Source: Liolophura sinensis (Eukaryota > Mollusca > Polyplacophora > Chitonida > Chitonidae). Taken from it: 64,000 bases of DNA. Positions within the stretch are counted from its first letter, which is position 1. Each line of letters opens with the position of its first letter. The position numbers and the translations under genes are program-made. The stretch lies in NCBI RefSeq assembly GCF_032854445.1, contig NC_088304.1:25863704-25927703 (forward strand), read 5' to 3'. Under the pieces are notes generated by a model. It saw only the letters and a list, made by a program, of their open reading frames with translations. It had not been told where the DNA came from and did no database searches. Shown here in pieces: positions 1-11,239 of the stretch.

Positions 1-185
1 AGCACCTTGACTAACAGAGGTAGATGAAATAAGTACGCCTAAGTGGGATGTTAATTGCAATTGATCACATGTTACTTGTCTAAAGTTTTTCAAAATGCTA
101 TGTTGTCATTACATCTGAAAAACAATCACATGAAAATAATTTAAAGGGGATACTCTCCACCAGCAGATTACTAGTTTATACAGGA

Positions 186-430
186 TTTATTTATTTGATT
201 GGTGTTTTACGCCGTATTCAAGAGTATTTCACTTATACGACGGCGGCCAGTATTATGCAGGGAGGAAACCGGGCAGAACCCGGGGAAACCCGCGACCATC
301 CGCAAGTTGCTGGGAGACCTTCCCACTTATGGCCGGAGCGAAAGTCAACATGAGCTGGACATGAACTCACAGCCACCGCATTGGTGAGAGGCTCCTGGGT
401 ATTTACACTGCGCTAACCACGGAGGCCCCT
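186..430 (-). repeat. tRNA-derived SINE (family A), full-length
   Basis: Reading the minus strand, the copy has a tRNA-like head near 430, a conserved body (GGATGGTCGCGGGTTTCC, TATAAGTGAAATACTCTTG) and a tail of TAAATAAA type near 186. The same module occurs more than fifteen times in this window in both orientations, which defines the family. It is a non-coding, non-autonomous retroposon. The open frames across it are not genes. Confidence 0.8.
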
Positions 431-469
431 GGTTTATACAGGAACATAATACAGTGAGTAAGTGCTTGA

Positions 470-760
470 TTTTAACGGCGTACTTAACAATTTCTCAGTC
501 ATGTGATGACGAAGGAATCCTCAGAGTGCATGCCTCCTTGTGGCGTGACAGATTTCCACCCCTCTTTTGTTTATTGCTGCTTCACTGAGACGACTTAGCT
601 AAGGCAAGTAAGCTGCCCCGCCCGAGCCATTTTACTGATACTGGTCGTTCCACTATCTCCTTCATGCTAAACGCCAAGCGTAACCTCCTCTTTTAAGGTC
701 TTAGGTGTGACTTGACCCAGGATTGACCCTGGATCTACCGCTCCCGACCGTGCAATCGAG
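470..760 (-). repeat. degenerate SINE of family C
   Basis: The left end reads ACGGCGTACTTAACAATTT, and the right end keeps a reversed tRNA-like B box (GACCCAGGATTGACCCTGG). This is the layout of the better copies at 34060-34405 and 53805-54200. The middle has diverged. Confidence 0.5.
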
Positions 761-769
761 GCCGGTGGA

Positions 770-1165
770 ACATAATACAAAACGACTACGTTGGATATAT
801 GAACGTATATAAAGATCGCCACGTTATGAAGAGTTGCAATCAAAGCGCATCTGGCATATTTTGTTACCGATAACTGATGTACACGATTTCAATACTGATT
901 TCACTCACTCGCCTTATAACATACCTTGCATCTTTCCTACATCACTGAAAACTGTTGAGCCTTTCTCTTTGTATGATTCCTTCCTATTTTCGTACTTTAT
1001 ATACTTTTTTAGTTCTATGTTAACATATGTTAAACGTCGTTTCGTGAATTGGCCTTGCGATTATTGACCTGGAACGTCCTTATTGGTTGACGGCTGGTAT
1101 ACAATAATCTGTTTCGACGCAAACATAAATACAACATAAAGACCAGACCAGCGATGGCAGTCTGA
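770..1165 (+). repeat. 3' tail of an RT-encoding retroelement (family D/E)
   Basis: Shares AAGATCGCCACGTT, TTTCACTCACTCG, the phrase around CTTTCCTACATCACTGAAAACTG and the terminal TATTGGTTGACGGCTGGTAT with copies at 5205-5530, 19445-19680, 31790-32020, 51405-51660 and 59070-59330. In the longer copies this tail follows the coding C-terminus of a reverse-transcriptase element. The 77-codon open frame here is a chance frame in the tail. Confidence 0.55.
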
Positions 1166-1261
1166 AGGTTAGCAAATGTTTACATGTACACGATAAAACC
1201 GGGGTCTTGTCGATTTACCCCAATTACGGCTTTATTCTAACTGTTCAGGCAAATACTTTTA

Positions 1262-1425
1262 AACCCTCAGCAGCCGTGCGTGGAAACGTCTTGCAGCAAT
1301 CTGCGCATGGTCGTGGGTTTCTCCTGGGCTCTGCGGGGTTTTCTCACATCATAATGCTGGCAGCTTTTCATGAATTTTTTCATTTTCATGAATACGACGT
1401 AAAACACCAATAAAATAAATAAATG
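1262..1425 (+). repeat. SINE family A, headless copy
   Basis: Body and tail only: GGTCGTGGGTTTCTCCTGGG, ATAATGCTGGC, GACGTAAAACACCAATAAAATAAATAAATG. The tRNA-like head is missing or diverged. Confidence 0.65.
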
Positions 1426-1433
1426 AAAAAAAC

Positions 1434-1525
1434 CCCTGTAATGAATTGCAGCTAGCATCACTGCATTTGTTTTATCTAATTCACTTCTAACCAAACCCTA
1501 ACTGAGGTGAACTGAAAAGAGGCAG
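1434..1525. repeat. foldback family B, one arm
   Basis: ATTGCAGCTAGCATCACTGCA, then CTAATTCACTTC and CCCTAACTGAGGTGAACTG, matches the arm of the copies at 49425-49645 and 57095-57335. A short internal deletion removes the CCATGGTGCT section. Confidence 0.45.
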
Positions 1526-2272
1526 GAATGTGTGACAATATTATGTGACGGTCATCATGCTCGGTTTTTACTCATACTACAGTATTTTGTACTAAACTGA
1601 CGGCCCAAAGAAACTTTACAACTCCGTGAGTTAAATTTAACCAGCCTTTTCGGCAAATTAATATCAAATTATTGTAGGAAAATACTGTACGAGGCATATT
1701 CCCACGTGCGACAACCGTCATATACGCTCACACGAATTTGTTTTTAGACAACCAAGAAAGTTGAAAAATCACATGACCGATGGATGGCTGCAACTGCACA
1801 TGTAATAAGTGTATAAACACGTTACACACTATGTGCTGGACTTGCACACCGACGAAAAACCACCAAAGTAATGCCTCGATTGACTCCAAAATAACGCGAG
1901 AGGGCCCTGGGTATGGTATCCATGGGAGCTACCCATGCCCACACTGCAAAGAGCTTCGTCATATATTTAGTCTCTGTATTGACCTTTTGATGTATAAATC
2001 AGAAAGAAACTTCTGTCACTAGCTCATCCCAGGGCTCTTATTTCATGTCTTATCCAATCTGAAACTATTTTTTGTACTCAAACGAGAGAAGCGGACTTCA
2101 AATACAAGTCCGGAATCAAGGATTTGATTGGGAAAAGCAGATGGGTGTACCTTTTAACACGTCACTATATAGAGCGACGTCTCGATCTGACTTTGGTTAG
2201 ATTCTAAGAAATCTCGGGGTCTTTGTGTGCCGTTGAATTCGTTAACGTTATTTTTACTTTGAATCCTTAAAG

Positions 2273-2397
2273 TGTTTTTCCCATTCCTGAGGCCGGTTCT
2301 TCGCCAGTTCAAGGCTGGGGTCCTGGAGTTTGACCCAGACGGCCTCTTATCCAGATCTCTGAGTGCCATCATCGATCAACGTAAACAAGAGCCACAG
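2273..2397 (+). CDS. P450 exon: region before helix I
   Basis: The acceptor is CCTTAAAG at 2271-2272 and the donor is GTTAGC at 2398. The frame enters in phase 1 and leaves in phase 0. It reads [12 protein letters not shown], then [18 protein letters not shown], which matches the helix F/G to pre-I region of CYP3-like enzymes. It joins in frame to the next exon ([11 protein letters not shown]). The donor is a weak consensus. It is the most 5' exon I can recognise. Confidence 0.7.
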
Positions 2398-5300
2398 GTT
2401 AGCACGCACTTGCTCGCATCCTGCTGTTTATGAATCTGTCCTAGTTTCGTACTTTATGTACTTTCTCCCCTATCCAGTGTTACGTTATTTGACTATTGTG
2501 CAGCTACAATGCAGGCATATCTGGTGACATCATTCTATTATTTGGTGTCTCTCACCATTTAGCTCGCTGTGAGTTCAAGTCCAGCTCATGCTGGCGTCCC
2601 CTCCCGCCGTGCGTGGAAAGGTCTGTCAGCAACTTGCGGATGGTCGTGGGTTTCCTCCGGGCTGTGTCCGGTTTCCACCCAAAATAATGCTGGCCGCCGT
2701 TGTATAAGTGAAATATTCTTGAGTCCGGCGTAAAACACCAATCAAATAAATAAATAAATATTATTTGGTATATTACGCGCTTTTCTATTCATTATGCTGC
2801 TATATCAAGCGCATATCAGGTTGCGTCAGCCTGTTGTGAATCCATTACACACGTATTTCTACTATTTTCAGACACATTTATGATCATCGCAGCTGAACGG
2901 AAGTTTAGCCAACCTATGGGGATCGGAAACACGTTATCCAAACGACAAAGAATTATTATGCATAAGCGCTGGTTTCACCGCCCTGGCATCCAGTAATCGC
3001 TACCGAATACCAGTTCCAAAAATAGATAGCGTGGAAATATTTGTGTTCATAAACTGATATTTTATTATTCCAGAATACCAAAGTGGATCTCCTGCAGCTA
3101 ATGATAAATGCTAAAGCCGATGATGTCGAAAAGCAAAAAGTGGAAGATGGTCCAGAAGTGGACAAGGACTTTATAGCAAAGATGACCAAAAAGCGGCAGA
3201 GCCGAGGCCTGAGGGACATAGAGATAGTGGCACAGTCTTCCACCTTTCTCTTGGCCGGATTTGAGACTACCAACACTTTGCTCACGTACTTGTCATACCT
3301 GTTGGCTTATTACCCGGATGTTCAGGAGAGACTGGCGGAGGAAATCAACGAACAACTGACTGGTGTAAGATAACTACTACAGTTCTTAAACAAAGCAGTA
3401 GGTAAAGTTTTAAAAAATACTGCTGTTCTATAATACATGTCCGCTGCCATTTATCTCCAAAAGTAGTGATTAACGTTTTACCCCAAAAACATTTTACTTT
3501 CTCGACGGCGATCAGTTTTAAAGATTGAGGAAAACTAACAGATGTTGTATAAAAGCATCGTCTTTCGCGGAAAAGTTTCTGGAAGATGCAATGATTTAAA
3601 GCACACTCACTTGTTGAAATGTTGAGCGCTGATATACTTGTATTTAAAACAGTTTGAAAATTAGAAAACCGGTTTACTTTATAAATGTGTTCCATTTTAT
3701 GTTTGACTATTACCGTTTTGCACATGTTGCGTTTGCCAGGAACAGCCAACCTATGACAACGTCCAAAAGCTGCAGTACCTGGACATGTGTGTTAACGAGT
3801 GCCTTCGCCTGTACACGCCACTTATGAGGTCATTATGTTTTCATTCATGCTTTATAGTTTTTCCCATGCCAGTAGATGAATACTGTTGTCATCCAGGTCA
3901 AAGCAAATAAACATATATCGAGAAGTTTGTGTATTCCAATTAGTGGAAATGATGCTTCACGGCTATATGTGCGATTTGTGCAAAAACCAATTTGTGTACC
4001 TGCTATGTGTATGTGCGACATTCTATATAGTTAAAGTAGAATTTATATATCTCTTCCTTTGTTTATCCTATGTACATGTAGTACACATACCGGTTGCAGT
4101 AAACTCTTGTTTAAATGCGTCTCATGTAGTCATTGTGAGTTCAAGTCCAGCTCATGCTGGCTTCCTCTCCAGCCGTACGTGGGGATGTCTTCTGCGGATG
4201 GTCGTGGGTTCCCTTCGGGCTCTGTCCGGTTTAATGCCACCATAATGCTGGTCGTCTTGTAAGTGAAATATTTTTGAATATATAAATAAATAAATATATA
4301 TATCTCTCACGATACAGGCACAACCTGCTCATTTAGAACAAAATGTGCTATACACTGCATCTATTTATAGAATGACACGCAAGACGAAAACGGAGAGACT
4401 TCTGAAAGGTTTCCTGTTCCCAAGAGACAGTGCCATTACGCTTCTTTTATATGCTGTCCATCACAACCCTGAGTTCTGGCCCGACCCGGACACCTTCGAC
4501 CCGGAAAGGTAAATGCCACACAAATAGGGGGAAACACATGTTCATACTCTTGGATGGGGGCTACGGGGGAAGTGATGATTACCAAAAGTCATGTAAGATC
4601 ACACCATGTGAGCTCAATCCGATGAAGTACTGGTGGAAGGGACGTAATGTCTAACAAACCTCGTGTAAAGTCAACTAATTTGTCCTGCGAAGGATGATCA
4701 CATCTTGAGTAATTCTAGACCAGTGTCGTCTAATAACTTTTTTTACCTCCTTCTGCTTTAGCCATGGTGCTAGGCGATGTGTAAATTGCTACTGTTTTTG
4801 CATGTACATGAACAGCGAGAGTAAAACCCTGACTGAAGTAAATTGACAAGAGGGTGAATTTGCCAGCTATCAGAGAAACCAGTGCAGCGATAACAGTGTG
4901 ATAGCTGGCAAATGGTCACACGTAACCAGTAAAATACGCCCTCAATTTACCTGTCAGGATTTTATTCTAACTGTTCATATAAATGCGTATATAGTAGCAA
5001 ATTACACGCCACCTAGCACCACGGCTTAAGCAGGATTAGGTGAAAGAAAAAATGCAGTGGGTTGGGTTTATTCAAGGAAAATATAAAGCCTTTGAAAAAT
5101 GGGCATCCCTCATAGCTCTATACAACTGCAGGGTGAGGCGCTGCCTTAAGTTCTGTGCTCCTGTTTGGTGACTGTGGCTGAAAACATTTACTGAAAGGAA
5201 AAGTTCATAAAGTATCTTTGTTTCAATCTATGCGTCGCAACAGATGTTCATATATCAGCTTTCAACCAACATGGACGTTCAAGTCTTGGTCAAATAATTG

Positions 5301-7463
5301 TAGACGCCAGTTGCCGAAACGACGGTGACCACAAACAACCAAAGAACATAAAGAAAGAAATAAATAAATGAAAGAAAGTATATAAAGTACGAAATTAAGA
5401 CGGAATCATGCAAATAGAAGCAATCAACAATTTTCAATGATTTTGGAAAGACGCAAGGATTGTTCAAAGCGAATGAGTGAAATCAGTATTCAAATGGTGT
5501 ACAATGCTATTATGTACATATAAGTGGTCGATAATCAAAATATGTGTCTTAGTTTGGCATTGATTGCAACTGTTTATGTATCCAATGTGACGCTCTCTCA
5601 AATGACATTTTCATTATTCCTCCTCTAATTACGTTGAAATTTCGGCTGATTTTAAAATCTTGAGAACAGAAGATATCTTTTATGAACAAATGAACGATGA
5701 AATAATAACCGTATACATTTCGCTGAAACATCAGTTATACTTTCAATAGGTGTGTTTCCAGTTCGAACTCTTATTGCTGAAGAAATAACTCTTATTATAC
5801 CACGTGACCTGTCATAACTGTTACGCATCTATTTCTGATTATAGTTGTACTACATTATGGACGTCTGTAAAAAAGGTTTGACACCATACGGTTAATTAGA
5901 TTAGAAGAACGATGGAGAAAATTAAGGAGCAGGGCGTTTCTGCATTTAAGATGTTTCTGGAGGTGTGTTATTTGTGCCTCTGTAACGCGGCGAGACGGAT
6001 AATAGGCAAATTGATGTCAAGAAAATTCGCGTAACTTTTTGACAAGTTTTATGATACAGCAGAATTATTGTTGCGTTTGGCGACAAAAGCGTTCTACCTG
6101 AAAATTCCTGTTTGGCTTTAAAGAGTTATACGAACTAGAGAATAATGCTTACCCATAAAGCACCAATATAATGAATCTTCTCCGTTTCTGTCTCCCTCTT
6201 CGACAGATTCTCCCCAGAGAACAAGCCGTCCATCCGTCCGTTCACGTTCGTGCCGTTCTCTGGTGGACCTCGGAACTGTATCGGTATGAGATTTGGACTG
6301 ATGGAGGCCAAGATGGCGCTGACGTCGGTTTTACAGCTGTACCGCCTGGAGTTAGCCCCTGACATGAAGGACAAAGTAGGTATAGAAATAAAATTCATGG
6401 GTGATGCTGAAGCCTAAAACACCATATAAAACTCTGTCGAGATGGTGCGATATGTCGTTTCTACTCGTCAAAGTTGACTAGTGGGAAGACAACTGGACAA
6501 ACGTTGTTTCAGTCCAGCAGTCTGTACAATTTGCACGGTGTTAACTCGGCTTATAAAACAACGTAGGCCCTATTTTCGTTTGATGAGTAGATACTATACT
6601 ATTTCGTCAGTCAGTAAATTGATGTAGAGATAATGGGTTATCTGATATATTTGATTCATTATTAATCGACATTTCGAATTTATAAACACGACTGGAAAAA
6701 CTGTCAGGGTTCGGTTAGGCGTAGAGGTTAATGTTAGCGAAAACATTTAAGCAATATCTAGAGATCTTATGTAATAACATAAATAAGCCGTTGACATCTA
6801 CAATTAGCCCTTGTTTTCGTGATTCTCTCTTAAGGTTCCATTGCGTCCTAAAGGTGGCAATATGATGCTTGGCACGGTACCAACTGTTTTAACTGTCCAC
6901 AAGCGATGAGGCAGTCACGTAAAGAATCCCCGGGAGGATCGGAAGCGTTTACGGATGAAAAGGAATCTGATGACAGACAGGCACGTGCTATACAGGCAGA
7001 CACAGCTACTTTTAAAGTTCCTCGCTTAAAAAGAGGGAAAATACAACAATGACGGAACTGTATCGTAATATTCATAATTAGAGATCGACATATTTGCTCT
7101 ACATACTTGCGTGCAAATCTGACACAGCTGATGTAGGAGGTTCACGAAGGGACTGGTTGTCGCTTTCTTTGATAAATGCTTCACTCACGTGCAGCACGCG
7201 TATTGTACAGTGAAGCTAGTCAATTAGTAACGTACGGCGTCTTTATGAAGGTGTCAGTTTTATTTATTCAGTCTGTCGTGAATTCATACAATCCTAAAAA
7301 ATCAGTCTAGTTGTCTTTCATATAGAAACTGGAGTACCCCTGGATGACAAGGTTAACTGTTAACTGTTTTCAGTGGCATTTAGATGTCATGTGTATTCTG
7401 ACATTTGCAACTCCAGTTGTTATATTTAAACCCATTACTCCAGAGGTGTCAGTCACTTTATAA
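2273..7463 (+). CDS. cytochrome P450, CYP3-like, 3' six exons (5' part outside or unrecognised)
   Basis: Haem-thiolate monooxygenase, expected on the ER membrane and using NADPH-P450 reductase electrons. The six exons are 2273-2397, 3074-3364, 3740-3828, 4371-4508, 6207-6375 and 7374-7463. Every junction has GT-AG and consistent phase, giving about 299 residues before the stop. The motifs appear in order: helix [11 protein letters not shown], helix K ECLR (ExxR), FDPERF (PERF across an intron), and the Cys ligand loop [11 protein letters not shown]. The text between helix I and the haem loop resembles clan 3 (CYP3-like) P450s. The N-terminal anchor and the substrate-recognition part before residue ~200 are not seen in 1-2270. 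The last exon is the least certain. The substrate cannot be told from sequence. Confidence 0.85.
2546..2762 (+). repeat. SINE family A in P450 intron
   Basis: CTCGCTGTGAGTTCAAGTCC (B-box-like), GGATGGTCGTGGGTTTCC, TATAAGTGAAATATTCTTGA and the (AAAT)n tail. Only the start of the head is diverged. Confidence 0.8.
3074..3364 (+). CDS. P450 exon: helix I
   Basis: The acceptor is TTATTATTCCAG and the donor is GT|GTAAGA; the exon is 97 codons, phase 0 to 0. It contains [11 protein letters not shown], typical of CYP3, and the oxygen-activation helix [13 protein letters not shown] with the conserved acidic-Thr pair (E-T), then [16 protein letters not shown] of helix J. Confidence 0.88.
3740..3828 (+). 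CDS. P450 exon: helix K with ExxR
   Basis: The exon is 89 nt, phase 0 to 2. It encodes [19 protein letters not shown] and R of ECLR form the salt bridge that holds the haem core. The donor GTCATT is weak. Confidence 0.82.
4125..4302 (+). repeat. SINE family A in P450 intron
   Basis: TGTGAGTTCAAGTCCAGCTC, the body GGTCGTGGGTTCCC and a tail ATAAATAAATAAATA. The A-box end of the head is lost. Confidence 0.75.
4371..4508 (+). CDS. P450 exon: beta region to PERF
   Basis: The exon is 138 nt, phase 2 to 2, with a good donor GTAAAT. It contains [18 protein letters not shown]; the R of PER is completed across the intron. Confidence 0.85.
4758..5035. repeat. foldback family B element, both arms present
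   Basis: The left arm (about 4758-4855, from CTGCTTTAGCCATGGTGCTA) is the imperfect reverse complement of the right arm (about 4934-5035, ending GCACCACGGCTTAAGCAG). Inside lies a second inverted pair, TTTGCCAGCTATCA at 4859-4872 and TGATAGCTGGCAAA at 4899-4912. No coding capacity. Single arms of this family recur at 1434, 16120, 41110, 48250, 49425, 56640, 57095 and 63345. Confidence 0.7.
5205..5535 (-). repeat. retroelement 3' tail (family D)
   Basis: Minus-strand copy containing ATTTCACTCATTCG, TTTCCAAAATCATTGAAAATT, ACTTTATATACTTTCTTTC and TTGGTTGAAAGCTGATATAT. It lies in the P450 intron between the PERF and haem exons. Confidence 0.55.
5536..6200. other. P450 intron sequence, nothing recognised
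   Basis: AT-rich intronic sequence between the family D tail and the haem exon. I see no further exon, repeat family member or RNA gene. Confidence 0.4.
6207..6375 (+). CDS. P450 exon: haem-binding loop
   Basis: The acceptor is CCTCTTCGACAG and the donor is GTAGGT; the exon is 169 nt, phase 2 to 0. It contains [20 protein letters not shown], the F-x-x-G-x-R-x-C-x-G signature with the proximal cysteine ligand, followed by helix L ([13 protein letters not shown]). Confidence 0.9.
6376..7373. other. last P450 intron
   Basis: About 1 kb of intron. I see no member of the repeat families described elsewhere and no supported coding frame. Confidence 0.4.
7374..7463 (+). CDS. P450 last exon (candidate)
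   Basis: The acceptor is AACTGTTTTCAG; 29 codons then TAA in phase 0. The text [19 protein letters not shown] has the hydrophobic-Pro pattern of the C-terminal beta strands. An alternative acceptor at 7323-7324 also stays open to the same stop. A polyadenylation signal AATAAA follows at 7496-7501. Confidence 0.5.
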   Translation, partial: WHLDVMCILTFATPVVIFKPITPEVSVTL

Positions 7464-7495
7464 TGATGTTAGTAACTATATCGAAACCTTGTGTT

Positions 7496-7501
7496 AATAA
7501 A
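7496..7501 (+). promoter_or_regulatory. polyadenylation signal for P450
   Basis: AATAAA 33 nt after the proposed stop codon, and another AATAAA near 7708. This supports the P450 gene ending here. Confidence 0.45.
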
Positions 7502-7944
7502 CCCAAGAATTTGTATATCCATAAGGAACATTGTATTAAGGTTAAATGGTGGTATGTCCAATAAAATTGAACTACCCGAATTTATGCTTGTATTGGTGCT
7601 TCGTGACCTTTGTATCTGTAAATTCCAGCCTGCATCAGCTGCTACAAATCACAATAGTGGTTATATCACACTGGGTGTATAATCTAATAATACAACTATC
7701 AAACTAGCAAATAAAGTCTGTAAAGAAAACGAAATAAAATAACAAATACTGAGTGTTGACATATCAGTACTGGACATTTTTCTTCACTCATTCTATTGAC
7801 GTTACGTAAAATACATTTCGATTACGTCACAATAGTGTGCTGCCAGAATGGAGTTAGAGTTGTATGTTTCACAAGACAAGTGTTCAACGGATATTCATGT
7901 ATGCTTAAAACATTTTCCCGCCTTTGGTGGCTTTAAAGGAAAGC

Positions 7945-8035
7945 GCAGACTCTCCAGATGGTACATCTTGTGTGGACGTATATTTGTATAAAGACCAAAA
8001 TGGTTTCCTCTCCCAGGGCCGTAAAGAAGGATAGA
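7945..8035 (+). pseudogene. fragment of RT-encoding element, family E
   Basis: CCAGATGGTACATCTTGTGT, then AAAGACCAAAATGGTTTCCTCTC, aligns by eye with the minus-strand fragment at 32570-33080 (GGAAATGGTACATCTTATCT, AAAGACCAAAACACTTTCCT). The reading is PDGTSCVDVYLYKDQNGFL. Only this short piece remains. Confidence 0.45.
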
Positions 8036-8216
8036 TTCAAGATTGACATTGTAAAATATTCTTAAGGCCCGTTAAGGGCGGAACGTCAAGACGTATATGG
8101 TAAGTTGTACGCCAAAAGACGTATACAACACGGCGTTCAAACGTCAGTGAGTTGTATGCGTCTTCGCCCCCTGTCCTTCCATTGTTGCGTTGCAACAGAG
8201 TTGCAGCTATCCATCA

Positions 8217-8536
8217 TGGGGACATCTTATGTTACCGATAGCGACGATGACCTGTTAAAATTAGCCGCTGTTGCCTGAATGTCCAAGAAAATGCATTCGT
8301 CTTGGGTTCGCCATGGATCCAAAGGTATTAAAGTCTTGGGGCTTAAAAGGGTTTACTCTCAGAGTTAGAAAGCAAGGACAGTAAAGCGTTCGTAAATTTT
8401 CTTAGAATGAACAAATCTAGCTTTCAGTCCATATTAGAATGCATTTATCCGAAAATATCGAGGACCGATATCATTATGACGGAGGCCTTACCTGCGAGAG
8501 AAAAGGTTGCCATCAAACTTCGGTACCTTGCAACAG
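8217..8536 (+). pseudogene. PIF/Harbinger transposase, N-terminal exon remnant
   Basis: The open stretch about 8352-8536 reads LSELESKDSKAFVNFLRM, then MTEALPAREKVAIKLRYLATG, the conserved N-terminal block of PIF/Harbinger (DDE superfamily) transposases, followed by a donor GTAATT at 8537. Upstream, an ATG at 8217 begins MGTSYVTDSDDDLLKLAAVA with an acidic patch usual for these proteins, but a stop and a frameshift separate it. The catalytic DDE exon is not found downstream, so this is a dead fragment. GGCCCGTTAAGGGCGGAACG at about 8067 could be the terminal inverted repeat. Confidence 0.72.
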
Positions 8537-8657
8537 GTAATTAATTACCACTCAGCCATCTTCTGTCATGTGAAATAATAATCAAAGTACGATTCTTGAC
8601 ATTACTTTATAATAATTAATTGACACACTCGACCACAGGGGCCTGACATAATTCTTC

Positions 8658-8886
8658 CTTTATGACTCAGGAGCCTCTCACCAATGCGGTCGCTGTGAGT
8701 TCAAGTCCAGCTCATGCTGGCTTTCTCTCCGGCCGTACGTGGGAAGGTCTTTCAGCAACCTGCGGATGGTCGTGGGTTTCCCCCGGGCTGTGCCCGGTTT
8801 CCACCCACCATAATGCTGGCCGCCGTCGTATAAGTGAAATATTCTTGAGTACGGCAGAAAATTCCAATAAATAAAGAAATAAATAA
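8658..8886 (+). repeat. SINE family A, nearly full
   Basis: GACTCAGGAGCCTCTCACCA, GCTGTGAGTTCAAGTCCAGC, the conserved body and a tail AATAAATAAAGAAATAAATAA. Confidence 0.85.
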
Positions 8887-9084
8887 TTCTTCCTTTCGCC
8901 CTGCCCATCAAACGGGAAGTTAAAACTCGCACGTTTAAGTGAGCCTTCAGCCCATTGCAGAAATAAAGACTCACGGTTAAGCACTGAAATTATGAATTTC
9001 ACATTTTTACAGATGAAATTATTTCGGCCAACAAACATTTCTGACGTTTGTTTTATGTTGGTCATAACTTTTATGTTTGGAGCA

Positions 9085-10665
9085 TTTATATCGTATTCTT
9101 AAAAACTCCATACGCTGTACCAGAGGTTTGTCAGGCCGTGTATGTCCGAACTTGCCCAGGGGATTATCCGTTCGGAGAGATGATCTCCAGATGTTTTCTC
9201 TGTTAAGTTCAGATTTAAATTTATGAATGAAGCACTGTTCTTTGATCCCTCTGGCTTGTGCTTTATTCATCAACTATTTAAAGAAGAGCATTCTGTGGAA
9301 TATGATCCCACTGTGTAGGTTACGGGTATGGAGTATATTTGGCTACAGGTAAATTATGTAAACTTGTCGTGTTAATTTGTTGCCTCTAAACCCTACATCG
9401 ATTCCTTAATGAATCACCGGTTTCGCCTATGTAGAATGTGTTACAATTTATAACAGGTTAACACATAAAGTAGATTTTTGGAGTTACAATTCATATTAGC
9501 GTTGATACGGAAGTTAAAATTGGTAAGATGAAACAAAAAAATGACTGCTTGTTATTAAATGTTCACAGCATTTGCATCGTGGGTCTCCGCCCTTAGAAGC
9601 TGTATAACTGGTTTCGATTGAGTTGGTAGTAAACCGAGCCTTTGTCAGAAGTTTCTTAAGATTGGGAGTCTGTCTTTTACCGTTTATAATTTTGGTTTGA
9701 TGAAAAGTTTTAGTGGCATGATCATTTGATTCTAGTAGTTGGTGCAGACTTTTTACCCGTCGCTGTGCCTAAAATTTGGCGATAATTTTTGGTTCCAAAT
9801 TCAATTGTTTTATTTTCTAAAATGAGTCGTATACCGTACAGTACAAATTCCTTAGAAAAACGGTCGTTGATATGGTCCGGATGTTTATAGAGCCAATATT
9901 CAATGGCTGCAATCTCAAGTTCATGAGAGATATTGCTGTAAAGATTGGTTGCGTCCAAGGTACAAAATAGTTCATCATCGTTTTGGGGGTGAAGTTTAGA
10001 AAATCCAGATCTCCTAGGCTGTATAATGGGACATAGTGAGCTGACTAAGGCAAAGGGTGGGACAGACTGGTTCTGCTATAATGGATGCCGGGGGGGGGGG
10101 GGGGGGGGGGGGATTTGAGATCGCTTGTGTGGTTTAACTTAACATATTCAGTATTTTGCTCGTGTATTGCCGTTATAATTTCAGCCGATTTGTGAATTTT
10201 AGTTAGACCGTATAATTGGCTGATTTTGGCTTCAAATTTTGTTAAAAAAATTCTTTTCTGATTTTGCTAGGTTAGTGCCGTGGTCCTTGATATGTTTTTC
10301 AAGTTTGCGCTCAGTTAGATTATCTATGTTCCTGTTCATTGATTTATATGTTCGATTGTCGTTAAGCATTTCTTCAATTTTTGTCTGGTTGTACCATTTG
10401 TTCATAATAATGATTGCTGATCCTTTATCTGCCTCTTTAATGACTATCTTTGGGGTGGCTTGACAGGCTTTTAGAGCTTCAAATTCCGACTTGCTAAGAT
10501 TATTTGCAGTTTTTGTTTACCATTTCGTCGTGGGTGGTGAGTAAGGAAATCAATAGAAATGTCTAAATTTGTATCCCTACCCCTACCTGGTTCAAGGCCA
10601 CTCTTATTTTCCACAAGGGATTCATCCGTATAAAACTCACGCAATCGAAGTTTTCTACAATAACT
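9085..10665 (-). pseudogene. Penelope-like retroelement: RT plus GIY-YIG endonuclease, decayed
   Basis: Reading the minus strand from 10665 down: RKLRLREFYTDESL; the RT N-terminal block EADKGSAIIIMNKWY; YGLTKIHKS; RPIIAEPVCPT after a G-run; motif A LFCTLDATNLYSNISHE (usual DVTSLYTNIPHE); FSKEFVLYGIRLILEN; motif B YRQILGTATGKKSAPT (usual GTAMGTKCAPT). The frame then jumps straight to the linker TPNLKKLLTKARF and SKGGDPRCKCCEH, so motif C and the thumb are deleted. Next come MNCNSKNLLYVLTCYKL and FYIGETGDSLRNRCRV of a GIY-YIG nuclease, and a tail with FIHKFKSELNREN. Stops and frameshifts occur throughout. This family order (RT then GIY-YIG) is diagnostic of Penelope-like elements. Confidence 0.82.
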
Positions 10666-10669
10666 AAGG

Positions 10670-11235
10670 ATTCATCCGTATCATCCGTATATATATATAT
10701 ATAGTTTATCAATTTAATACTTGATGCATCTAATTAAGTATTATTCTAATATTAATATTGCACATATGTTCTGGAAACAAAATTATATTAAGAAATATAA
10801 TTAATAAATATAAATAAGTTAAAATAAGTTACCGGTATATGATATTCTTGGTGTACACATATCATGCGAAATGAGATCAGAAAATCATAAAGAATAGCGG
10901 AGTAAAGAAGTACAAGCGCATGCGTACATATGGATACTCAATGTATCCATAATCTTCAGAAAATAGATACATACAACAAAGATACATGCAATAATATCAC
11001 GTGTTCTATGAAAAAAATGTTTTGCTCTATAAGTACAGGAGTCAGTTAATGTTGCTTATCAAAGATTTTGTAAAGAAAACGTTTACATTATATCTTTCTG
11101 ATATATACATGTAGATACAACAGCATGAAAACAAGATATTAATATTCAAGACTGGACTTATTAAAAAGTACGCACTCTTCATATGTAGACATCTTTATTT
11201 TCACAAATTCAAAAAGCCCAAACCAAGATGAACAC
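10670..11235. other. AT-rich intergenic sequence
   Basis: A short (TA)n near 10688 and AT-rich unique sequence. No coding frame, RNA gene or repeat family member that I can support. Confidence 0.4.
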
Positions 11236-11239
11236 GGGA

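Noticed and set aside
8712-9065. Frames containing RRRPALWW or similar, seen at many places
   Set aside because: All are translations of SINE family A in one or another frame; the recurrence is that of the repeat, not of a protein domain.
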